The position numbers were made by a program, and so were the translations under genes. DNA of 64,000 nt, from assembly GCF_000504285.1 (NCBI RefSeq), contig NZ_KI632511.1, positions 4,399,372 to 4,463,371 on the forward strand. Reading direction: 5' to 3'. The notes under the pieces are model-generated. The model saw nothing but the letters and a program-made list of their open reading frames with translations. It did not search any database and had not been told where the DNA came from. This DNA is from Actinospica robiniae DSM 44927 (GTDB lineage Bacteria; Actinomycetota; Actinomycetes; Streptomycetales; Catenulisporaceae). Shown here in pieces: positions 44,979 to 52,301 of this stretch (position 1 is the first letter of the stretch; every line of letters begins with the position of its first letter).

Positions 44979-45872
44979 ATGAGTGACATCGGCGCCTTTC
45001 AGGGCCGGACGGCCGAGGACCTCGACCGGTTCGCGGACGTGGGACGGGAACTGCTGATCGGCCGCCAGATCCAGGCCGGGTTCCTGCCGGAGCAGCTGCC
45101 GGTCCTTCCCGGCTGGGAGATCGAAGTCGAGTTCCGACCCGCGCGGGAGGTGGCGGGGGACTTCTACGACGTCTTCGAACTGCCGGGCAGCCGGCGCACG
45201 GCGCTGATCGTCGCGGACGTGTGCGACAAGGGCGTGGGCGCGGCGCTGTTCATGGCGCTGATCCGCACCATGCTCCGGCACACCGCGCAGAACAGCGGGC
45301 TGCGCCCGCTGGGCACCCTCGGCTGGGACCCGCACAGCGGGCGGCTGCCCACGGTGGGCGAGACCCCGCTGCTGCACGCCGTCACCAGCACCAACCGCTA
45401 CCTCACCCAGGTGCACCACCGGCAGGGCTACTTCGCCACCCTCTTCTTCGGCATCCTCGACCCCGAGACCGGAGTGCTCAGCTACATCAACGGCGGACAC
45501 AATCCGCCGCTGCTGTTCGCCGAGGACGGCGCCCTGCGGGCCGAGCTCGAACCCACCGGCCCGGCCGTCGGGGTGCTGCCCGACCCGGGCTTCGAGGTGG
45601 GCCGGATCCGGATCGAGCCGGGCGAGTTCCTGCTGGCCTTCACCGACGGGGTCACCGAGAGCCGGGCGAGCAGCGGCGAGTTCTTCGGCGACGAGCGCCT
45701 GACCGGCCTCGCCACCGTGCCCTGCGAACGCGCCCAGGAGCTGACCGGCCGCATCATGGCCGCCATCGAGCACCACTCCGCGGCCGGCGAGCAGTACGAC
45801 GACATCACCATGCTGGTGCTCCGCCGCGACCGGGAAAATCAGCCTACTGATAGGAATGGTCGGCAGACATGA
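44979..45872 (+). CDS. SpoIIE/RsbU-type PP2C phosphatase (IcfG-like)
   Basis: 297 residues. A short N-terminal helix (LDRFADVGRELLIGRQIQAGFLPEQLP, the RsbU-type linker) precedes the PP2C domain: EVAGDFYDVFEL with metal Asp, LIVADVCDKGVGAALFMALIRTMLR, GYFATLFFGILDPETGVLSYINGGHNPPLL, LLAFTDGVTESR and YDDITMLVLRR with further metal-binding Asp residues. It should dephosphorylate one or both STAS proteins. No extra sensor domain such as GAF or PAS is present, so its input may come from partner proteins. ATGA overlap with the next gene. Confidence 0.93.
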   Translation: MSDIGAFQGRTAEDLDRFADVGRELLIGRQIQAGFLPEQLPVLPGWEIEVEFRPAREVAGDFYDVFELPGSRRTALIVADVCDKGVGAALFMALIRTMLRHTAQNSGLRPLGTLGWDPHSGRLPTVGETPLLHAVTSTNRYLTQVHHRQGYFATLFFGILDPETGVLSYINGGHNPPLLFAEDGALRAELEPTGPAVGVLPDPGFEVGRIRIEPGEFLLAFTDGVTESRASSGEFFGDERLTGLATVPCERAQELTGRIMAAIEHHSAAGEQYDDITMLVLRRDRENQPTDRNGRQT

Positions 45873-46633
45873 CACACATCGTGAGCCTCTTCTCGTACCG
45901 CGGCGGCACCGGCCGGTCCACCACGGCGGTCAACGTGGCCCGGCTGCTGGCGGCGGACGGCGCGCGCGTCGCCGTCGTGGACACCGCGCTGCAGTACCCC
46001 GCGCTGCACACGCTCTTCGGCATCAACGACCTGCCCGACTGGATCTCGTTCACCGACTACCTGCTCGGCCGCTGCACCCTCGGCGACGTGGTCCAGGCGG
46101 TCCCGCTGCGGGAGGCCGAGCCGACGGCCGGCGAGGGCACCCTGTTCGCGCTGCCCGCCTGCAACCGGCCCGACAAGATCGAGGGCATCCAGTCGCAGGG
46201 CTATGACGTCGGGCTGCTCGGCGAGGCCTTCAAGGAGCTCTCCGAGAGCCTGGCGCTCGACTGGCTGTTCCTGGACACCAGCGCCGGCATGACCAACGAG
46301 ACCGCCGTCGCCCTCGCCGCGAGCGAGACGGTGCTCACCCTCGCCCGGGCCGACCAGGTGGACCTGGTCAGCGCCCCCACGGCGGCGGGCATGGTGCGCC
46401 GGCTCAGCCGGGCCAGGACGCTGCTCGCGCTCTCCGCGGCCGGCCCGGACGACCGGGTGCCGACCGAGGAGTTCGCCCGGGCCTACGAGATGCCGGTGGT
46501 CGCCGTGCTGCCCGCCGCGCCCGCGGTGGCCGAGGTCTCCGGCCGCTCGCTGTTCGTCGAGGCCTACCCGGAGCACCGGCTCACCGCGCGCTACCGGGAC
46601 CTCGCCGACGCCCTCGCGGGGGCCGATCGATGA
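45869..46633 (+). CDS. ParA/MinD-like P-loop protein with altered Walker A
   Basis: 254 residues. IVSLFSYRGGTGRSTTAVNVARLLAADG corresponds to the deviant Walker A of ParA/MinD (normally KGGxGK[S/T]), but both lysines are Arg here (Arg11, Arg16). The switch I equivalent VVDTALQYPALHTLFG lacks the usual second Asp (cyanobacterial relatives read VDTDIQSP, from memory). Walker B-like LDWLFLDTSAGM is retained. It may bind nucleotide weakly or act as a scaffold. Coupled by 4-bp overlaps to the phosphatase and nucleotidyltransferase genes, which places it in the signalling-sugar operon rather than with chromosome partition genes. Confidence 0.82.
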   Translation: MTHIVSLFSYRGGTGRSTTAVNVARLLAADGARVAVVDTALQYPALHTLFGINDLPDWISFTDYLLGRCTLGDVVQAVPLREAEPTAGEGTLFALPACNRPDKIEGIQSQGYDVGLLGEAFKELSESLALDWLFLDTSAGMTNETAVALAASETVLTLARADQVDLVSAPTAAGMVRRLSRARTLLALSAAGPDDRVPTEEFARAYEMPVVAVLPAAPAVAEVSGRSLFVEAYPEHRLTARYRDLADALAGADR

Positions 46634-47958
46634 CCGCCCGGCTCTCCGCGCCCGTCCACGCGATCGCGCTGGCCGGCGGCCGCGGCATCCGCGCGCTCCC
46701 GCTGACCCTGATCTCCGCCGACTACATGCGCAGCAAAGCGGCCATCAGCCTGCTGGGCAAGCCGCTGGTGGAGTGGGTGGTGCGGTTCCTGCGCAACCAG
46801 GGCGTCACCGACTACTACGTGCTGGCCAACGGCCGGGAGAACCGCACCCAGATCCAGGAGATCCTGCGCGACGGGCGCCGCCTCGGCATCGAGGTGCGCT
46901 ACTCCCGCGCCCGCTTCGACCGCTACAACACCGGGTCCGGCGAGGCCACGCTGCGGTGCCTCGAGCACTGGAGCCTCGAGGGCACCGCGGTGGTCTTCCC
47001 GACCGACTCGGTCTTCGACTTCGATCTCGCCCCGATGCTCGCGCGGCACCTGGAGTCCGGCGCCACCGTCACCGTGGGCACCGTGCCGCGCAGCGCGGCC
47101 GAGGCCGCGGGCAAGTACGGGGTGCTGGTGCCGGACGGGGACGGACGCATCGAGAGCTTCGCCGAGAAGCCCCCGCTGGACGAGGCCCGGCGCCTCGCCC
47201 AGGGCGGCCCGCTGCACACCAGCGCGGGCATCTACATGATCGACTGCGTCCGGCTGCGGGCGGCGGCGCGGGAGCCGGAACTGCGCGCACTGGCGGCCGA
47301 GGAGCTCGACTGGGGCGGCCAGCTGGTGCCCTACCTCGTCGCCCACGGCCACCGCGTGCAGGCGTTCTCCATCGGCAGCTTCGGCGACCTCGGCAACTCC
47401 CGCGACTATCTCGCCACCATGCGCACCCTGCTCGCCGGCGGGTACCCGACCCTCGACGAGCTGATCGAACCGCCGGTGAACACGCCGGGCGGCTCCCGGG
47501 TGCATCCCAGTACCCTGAAGAAGATCGACCCGGCCACCGGGCTGACCCTGGAGGCCATGGTGGAGGAGGGGCTGGTGCGCATCGGCCCCCGCGTGCGGAT
47601 CGGGCGGGACGTGGAGATCGGCCTCGGCGTCGACCTCGAGGACTGCGACGTCGGCGACAACGTGGACCTCGGCGAAGGGGTCTGGATGCGCGGCGTGGCC
47701 TGCGGGGACCACGCGATCGTCGGCCCCTGGGCGCAGGTGGTCGACACGGTCCTCGGCACCAGCGCCTCGGTGGGCTCGGAACGCGGCGCGCGGACCGTGC
47801 TGGACGGCCACTGCGTGCTCGGCGACGAGGCGCGGGTGGAGGCGGGCGTCCGGCTCACCGGCGTGGAGGTCTTCCCCCGGCTCACCGTGCACGCCGGCCG
47901 CGGGGTGCCCGCGGGCGCCCGGCTGACCGCGACCGGGTTCCAGCTCCGCACCGCCTGA
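46630..47958 (+). CDS. Sugar-phosphate nucleotidyltransferase-like protein with left-handed beta-helix
   Basis: 442 residues. The N-terminal half has the nucleotidyltransferase fold: AIALAGGRGIRALPLT (16-25), where the usual GGxGTR is GGRGIR (Thr to Ile20); then TDYYVLANGRENRTQIQEIL, VVFPTDSVFDFDL and the sugar-site segment YGVLVPDGDGRIESFAEKP. The C-terminal third holds hexapeptide repeats (RIGPRVRIGRDVEIGLGVDL onward), as in GlgC or GmhB-type enzymes. The family resemblance is clear, but loss of the signature Thr leaves activity and substrate uncertain. Last gene of the operon, followed at once by a strong hairpin. Confidence 0.82.
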   Translation: MTARLSAPVHAIALAGGRGIRALPLTLISADYMRSKAAISLLGKPLVEWVVRFLRNQGVTDYYVLANGRENRTQIQEILRDGRRLGIEVRYSRARFDRYNTGSGEATLRCLEHWSLEGTAVVFPTDSVFDFDLAPMLARHLESGATVTVGTVPRSAAEAAGKYGVLVPDGDGRIESFAEKPPLDEARRLAQGGPLHTSAGIYMIDCVRLRAAAREPELRALAAEELDWGGQLVPYLVAHGHRVQAFSIGSFGDLGNSRDYLATMRTLLAGGYPTLDELIEPPVNTPGGSRVHPSTLKKIDPATGLTLEAMVEEGLVRIGPRVRIGRDVEIGLGVDLEDCDVGDNVDLGEGVWMRGVACGDHAIVGPWAQVVDTVLGTSASVGSERGARTVLDGHCVLGDEARVEAGVRLTGVEVFPRLTVHAGRGVPAGARLTATGFQLRTA

Positions 47959-48021
47959 CCCTGTACCTCTCCGCGGCACGCGCCACTTCCGGAGCGCGCG
48001 TGCCGCGGAGAGGTACAGGGT
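47958..48021 (+). terminator. Strong hairpin ending the icfG-like operon
   Basis: 26-bp perfect stem (ACCCTGTACCTCTCCGCGGC at its base; arms 47958-47983 and 47996-48021), 12-base loop, starting at the stop codon of the nucleotidyltransferase gene. No T-run. Confidence 0.88.
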
Positions 48022-48138
48022 CTACCGTATGGTGATGAACGATTCCCCGGACCTGACGTAGTACGCACCGCGCATTGAAACCCGGGGGCCGAAGTACTTG
48101 GCTATAGACATGGGAATGCGGGTGGCAGGAGCAAGCAG

Positions 48139-49575
48139 GTGACGACGGCGTCGGATGCCACGCTGCTGATCGGAAGCGCTTGGCGCTCCGCCTCGGACGG
48201 AAGCGCGCAGGAGCTCGTCTCGCCGGTGGACGGCTCGGTGACCGGCGCGTTCGCCCAGGCCAGTGCGTCAGACCTCGATGACGCGGTCGCGGCGGCGGTC
48301 GACGCCGCCCGCAACGGCTCCTGGTCCACCCTCTCCGACTACGAGCGCTCGTTGGTGGTCAACGAGTTCGCCGATCTGGTCGAGGCGGACCTGGAGCAGC
48401 TGGCCCTCCTCCAGGCGCGGGAGATGGGCAAGCCGGTCGGCTTCAGCCTCGAGCGCGACGTGCCCTGCGCGGTGAGCGCGCTGCGCTACTGCGCCGGCCT
48501 CGCCGCGCGCAGCTCGACCTCGCGGCGGCTGCCCGCGGCGCTCACCAGCACGCGGTACGACCTGAGCGCGGCCCGCGGCGTGGTGGCCGCGTTCGGCGCG
48601 GTCCAGCATCCGGTGGCCATGATGATCGACGCGCTCGCCCCGGCGCTGGCGCTCGGCAACACCGTCGTGTTCAAGCCCTCCGCGCACGCGGCGCTCTCCG
48701 CCGTGCGCCTCGCCGAGCTGGCCCGGCAGGCCGGGCTGCCCGCCGGGGTGCTCAACCTCGTCACCGGCTCCGACCCGCGCCTCGGCCTCGCCCTCGCCGC
48801 CCACCCGGCCATCGACATGGTCGCCTACACCGGCAGCCGGGCGGGCGCCCGCGTGGTCGGGGCGGCGTGTATGCGGACGCTGACTCCGGTGCGGCTGAAG
48901 GCCAACGGCACCACCGCGCACGTGGTCTTCGCGGACACCTGCCTGGACAGCGCGACCCGGCTGGCCGTCCGCTCGATGCTGACCGGCCGGCTCGAGGCAC
49001 GCGGGATGGGGGTGCGGATCCTGGTGCACCGCCCGGTCTACCGCAGCTTCCTCGCGCAGCTGCAGGAGCGGCTGGAGGAGCTGCTGCCGGGGGACCCGAC
49101 GCTGGCGGACACGCGGCTCGGCCCGCTCCCGCACCAGCGCTGTCTGACGGACTTCCGCGGCTTCCTCGGCCGGCTCGAGGAGCGGGGGGCCAAGATCGTG
49201 CTCGGCGGCGAGACGGACAGCCTGTACGTCCGGCCCACCCTGATCACCGGAGCCCCGCTGAACTCGGGGCCGGCCTGCGAGCACGAGTCCGCCGCGCCGT
49301 ACGCGCTCGTCGAGCCCTTCGACACCCCCGCCGAGGCGCTGGTCGGCCTGACCGGCCTGGACGGCCTCGTGCGGCTCGCGCTGCACACGCCCAGCCGCGA
49401 GCGCGCGGCCTGGCTGGTCTCACACGCCCGCGCCGAGACCTGCCTGATCAGCACGTGCGAACCGGGAGACCAGGACGAGCACGACGACTCGGAGGACGAG
49501 GTGTCGGACTACGACATCTCCGCCGCGGCGTTCGAGGGCTTCGCCCGCGACACGGCGATCGTGGTGGACTGGTGA
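48139..49575 (+). CDS. Aldehyde dehydrogenase-fold protein lacking catalytic residues (predicted pseudoenzyme)
   Basis: 478 residues from GTG 48139 (CAGGAG upstream). The fold is clear: FKPSAHAALSAVRLAELARQAG, MVAYTGSRAGARVV, and LGPLPHQRCLTDF in the positions of the cofactor-binding segments. Catalytic motifs are gone: PWNFP is AVQHP (Asn to Gln156), ELGGK is KANGT (Glu to Lys254) and the GQxC Cys motif is GRLEARGMGVR (about 283-293, no Cys). The C-terminus carries an acidic insertion EPGDQDEHDDSEDEVSDYD. It cannot work as a normal dehydrogenase and may be a sensor or structural protein. It lies 117 bp after the operon terminator, so it probably has its own promoter. Confidence 0.85.
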   Translation: MTTASDATLLIGSAWRSASDGSAQELVSPVDGSVTGAFAQASASDLDDAVAAAVDAARNGSWSTLSDYERSLVVNEFADLVEADLEQLALLQAREMGKPVGFSLERDVPCAVSALRYCAGLAARSSTSRRLPAALTSTRYDLSAARGVVAAFGAVQHPVAMMIDALAPALALGNTVVFKPSAHAALSAVRLAELARQAGLPAGVLNLVTGSDPRLGLALAAHPAIDMVAYTGSRAGARVVGAACMRTLTPVRLKANGTTAHVVFADTCLDSATRLAVRSMLTGRLEARGMGVRILVHRPVYRSFLAQLQERLEELLPGDPTLADTRLGPLPHQRCLTDFRGFLGRLEERGAKIVLGGETDSLYVRPTLITGAPLNSGPACEHESAAPYALVEPFDTPAEALVGLTGLDGLVRLALHTPSRERAAWLVSHARAETCLISTCEPGDQDEHDDSEDEVSDYDISAAAFEGFARDTAIVVDW

Positions 49576-49627
49576 CGACGGTGCGAACGGCCGACGACGC
49601 CGGCGGCCGCAGGCACCTGAAGGCGGC

Positions 49628-50824
49628 TCAGCGCACGAGCAAGGGCTCGGCGGCCGCGGAATACAGGGTGCGAAAGCCCTGCGCCGCGGAGGCGAGCGTC
49701 ACGTGGTGGTGCCAGCCCCGGTAGGAGCGGCCCTCGAAGTCCGCGAGGCCGCCCTCGGCGCGCATCGCGTTGAGCGTCGACGCGGCCCGGGAACGAGCCC
49801 GCCACAGCGAGATCGGCTCGTTCCAGGAGTTGCACTCCAGGTTCGAGATCCAGTAGCGCACCGGCCGGCTCCGGCCGATCGGCCACTGGCTCAGCAGGAC
49901 CCGGTGGCTCTCGTTGGACGGGCGCGCGAGGCCGGGACCGCCGGACAGCGCGCGCGGCCGCTGGGCCAGCGAGAGGACCATGAACTGGGACTGGCGGCGC
50001 ATCCCGTCCTTGGGATCGGACCAGGAGACGGTGGTGCGGGCGTTGCGCTCGGCCGCGGCGAGCACCATCTGCAGCGCCCTCGGCTCGCGCCGTTGCGGGT
50101 CCCGTCCGGTGCCGTGCACCGGATAGGCCGGCGAGACCTGGCACAGATAGCCGAGCCCGCGCGCCTCCAGGGCCTGCAGCAGCGCCTCCGGGTTCGGGTC
50201 GTGCTGCAAGTCCGCGAGCACCGGGAGGGTCGGCAGACCCCAGTCCTCGCTCACCTCGTCGAGCTGCTCGAGGGTGAGCTGGGAGCGGGAACTCGGCCGC
50301 ACGCTCGACGGCAGGTGCGCCTTGCGCCGCAGCTCCTCGTCCGTGCCCCAGTGCGGCGGCAGCACCAGCCGCCAGTTGATCGGCAGTGAGGAGTCCTCGG
50401 ACACCACGTTCAGGGACAGGGCGATCTGGCAGTTGAGCACCTGGCTGAGGCTGGGGCTGTACTGCGAGGCCACGCCGACCGAGACCTGTCCGTGCTTGGG
50501 GAAGACGACCTCGTCGACCGACCAGGCCAGCAGCTGCTGCGTCTTGCTGAACAGCTGGGCCAGGTACTGCCGGACCGGGACGTGGTCCCACGGGCTCTGG
50601 TTCAGGAACTGCTGGAGCCGCTGGACGGTCGACGCGCCCGCGCAATGCTCCGAAATGGCTACCACGCTCTTGCGGCCGGGAACTTGAAGCAGCCCCCGTA
50701 AATACAGTTCACCCCAGGTCCGCTGATCGGACCTCGAGAAATCGGCGAACAGGGTGCTGCAGAACCGCTTGAGCTCTTCTTCCTGGGTCGGATGGATCGG
50801 GGTCATGATGTCCCGAGCGTTCAC
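49628..50824 (-). CDS. IS701-like transposase homologue, probably domesticated or inactive
   Basis: 398 residues from GTG 50824 (GGAGGGGAG upstream). Related to the IS701/SRSO17 transposases: LLAWSVDEVVFPKHGQVSVGVASQY with Asp104, LPINWRLVLPPHW, TLPVLADLQHDPN with Asp205, and FEGRSYRGWHHHVTLAS near the end. The segment before FEGRS, which in active members reads roughly R-[IV]-E-x-[DE]-Y-x-E-[LM]-K and supplies the third acidic residue, is LWRARSRAASTLNAMRAEGG here. I found no terminal inverted repeats. Similar lone copies sit beside PKS genes in actinomycetes as I recall, so a non-transposition role is possible. Confidence 0.78.
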   Translation of the reverse strand: MNARDIMTPIHPTQEEELKRFCSTLFADFSRSDQRTWGELYLRGLLQVPGRKSVVAISEHCAGASTVQRLQQFLNQSPWDHVPVRQYLAQLFSKTQQLLAWSVDEVVFPKHGQVSVGVASQYSPSLSQVLNCQIALSLNVVSEDSSLPINWRLVLPPHWGTDEELRRKAHLPSSVRPSSRSQLTLEQLDEVSEDWGLPTLPVLADLQHDPNPEALLQALEARGLGYLCQVSPAYPVHGTGRDPQRREPRALQMVLAAAERNARTTVSWSDPKDGMRRQSQFMVLSLAQRPRALSGGPGLARPSNESHRVLLSQWPIGRSRPVRYWISNLECNSWNEPISLWRARSRAASTLNAMRAEGGLADFEGRSYRGWHHHVTLASAAQGFRTLYSAAAEPLLVR

Positions 50825-51128
50825 AACGCGCTCCCCTCCGTGTGGTTCGAAAGAACCGGCGGACATCTCCATCGTGACTCCGCCGTATCGGTCGAACCAG
50901 CCAGCCCTAATGGGAGTACTCGGAGTCCTTGCTTCGCGCGCCGGTGCCCGCTCCGGTGTGCGGTCTGACGAACCCTCCGGTATTAGGGATGTGGTATATA
51001 AGGAAACGACGACGGAATCGCGCGACCGACGGGGCCGGGGCGGCGTCGGCGGGGTTGAGCGGGCTCGGCGGATCCTGACCGGGACCCGGCGCTGCCGCAC
51101 GCGCGCCCGGACCGAGGACGAGGGAGGC
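50825..51128. promoter_or_regulatory. Divergent intergenic region upstream of the MmyB regulator
   Basis: 304 bp with promoters expected for the transposase-like gene (-) and for the uORF/regulator (+). GGGATGTGGTATATAAGG near 50988 is a rare AT-rich island and a candidate promoter element. The remainder is GC-rich with no clear motif. Confidence 0.4.
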
Positions 51129-51185
51129 GTGCCGATGCGCCGAAAATGCCGACCGGCGCAGGTCGGGCTGCGGGTCCGCCGGTGA
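51129..51185 (+). CDS. Upstream ORF of 18 codons coupled to the regulator
   Basis: GTG 51129 (AGGGAGG directly upstream, but only 1-2 bases from the GTG; ATG 51135 in the same frame has ideal spacing) encodes VPMRRKCRPAQVGLRVRR, very basic. Its TGA overlaps the GTG start of the regulator (GTGA, 51182-51185). The regulator has no ribosome-binding site of its own in front of 51182, so translation through the small ORF is the simplest way to start it. Too short to prove by sequence alone. Confidence 0.45.
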   Translation: MPMRRKCRPAQVGLRVRR

Positions 51186-51988
51186 CAGCGAAGAAGCCGC
51201 AACTCGAGGCGCTCGGCGATTTCCTGCGCGCGCGCCGTGCCACGGTCGACCCCGCGTCGAAGGGGATGCCGGTCGGGGAGCGCCGGCGCACCCCCGGGCT
51301 GCGCCGCGAGGAGGTGGCCCTGCTCGCCAACATCAGCCCCTCCTGGTACGCCAACCTGGAGCAGGGGCGCAACATCGAGCCCTCGGTGGCCGTGCTCGGC
51401 TCCATCGCCGCCGCGCTCGACCTCAACGACTTCGAGCACCGCTACCTGCAGCTACTCGCGCTCGGCCGCGCGCCGTACCGCGACCAGCCGCCCTCCGGCG
51501 AGGCGCTGGCGCTGGTCACCGCGCTCGTGGAGCGGCTCGAGCCGGACCCGGCCTACGCCGCGGACCCCTTCGGGGACGTGGTGGTGTGCAACCGCGCCTG
51601 CGCCCAGTGGCTCACCGATTTCACGGCCAGGCCGCCGGACGAGCGCAACGCGATCCTGTGGACCGTCTACGATCCCGAGGCCCGCGAGCGCTTCGCGGAC
51701 TGGCGCGGCGAGGTGCGCGACGTGCTCAGCCGGTACCGCGCGGGGATCGCCACCAGTCCGGACGACCCGCGGGTGGCGGAATTCCTGGCGCGGATGAGCC
51801 GGGCCGAGCCGGACGTACGGGAACTGTGGGATCTGCACGAGGTCTCGGACATCTCCAGCCGGGTACGCCGGCTGAACCACCCCGTGCACGGCGTCGGTGA
51901 TTTCCAGATGATGGTGCTCACCATCGGCGGCGCGGACCGTCTCGGGGTGGTCATTCATATCCAGATGAAACAGGAAGTTCGAATCTGA
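51182..51988 (+). CDS. XRE-type regulator with MmyB-like ligand-binding domain
   Basis: 268 residues from GTG 51182 (an in-frame ATG 51146 is possible). HTH: LGDFLRARRATVDP, RRTPGLRREEVALLANISPSWYANLEQGRNIEPS and VLGSIAAALDLNDFEHRYL. The C-terminal MmyB-like domain (about 100-268) contains DVVVCNRACAQWLTDF, NAILWTVYDPEARERFADWRGEVRDVLSRYRAG and VRRLNHPVHGVGDFQMMVL, which in relatives binds fatty-acid-like ligands. Located 313 bp upstream of the PKS gene in the same direction, it is a good candidate for pathway-specific control. Confidence 0.9.
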   Translation: MTAKKPQLEALGDFLRARRATVDPASKGMPVGERRRTPGLRREEVALLANISPSWYANLEQGRNIEPSVAVLGSIAAALDLNDFEHRYLQLLALGRAPYRDQPPSGEALALVTALVERLEPDPAYAADPFGDVVVCNRACAQWLTDFTARPPDERNAILWTVYDPEARERFADWRGEVRDVLSRYRAGIATSPDDPRVAEFLARMSRAEPDVRELWDLHEVSDISSRVRRLNHPVHGVGDFQMMVLTIGGADRLGVVIHIQMKQEVRI

Positions 51989-52301
51989 TCCGGGCTCGGA
52001 TCCACCGAGATGATATCAGCTTTCTGATTTTTATAGGCGCAGGAGAACGCCGGGAGCGCGGGGGCGCGGATCCCGCTGAAGCCGTGCCGTCGGCCGGAAT
52101 CCGGCTCACCGGACTACGGCCGTCTCGCCGCGCCCGACCGCCGCGCACCCGTCACTAGGTTCACTCCGGACCCGCCACGGTCGACGGGCGCACTACGTTA
52201 GATGTCCGTTGCGGCAAACTCCCGCCCCTGGGAGTATCACACTCGGGCAAGACAACATAATGGCATCTTATCTGTCACCAGGGGCTAATTCAGGGGGAAC
52301 C
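51989..52301. promoter_or_regulatory. Upstream region of the PKS gene
   Basis: 313 bp without a gene. ATCAG-CTTT-CTGAT followed by TTTTTAT (about 52016-52033) is a small hairpin with a T-run that may end the regulator transcript. The rest presumably holds the PKS promoter. AGGGGG at 52292-52297 is the ribosome-binding site for ATG 52302. Confidence 0.45.

Noticed and set aside
49628-50824. Active insertion sequence
   Set aside because: No terminal inverted repeats and the third catalytic acid segment is missing.
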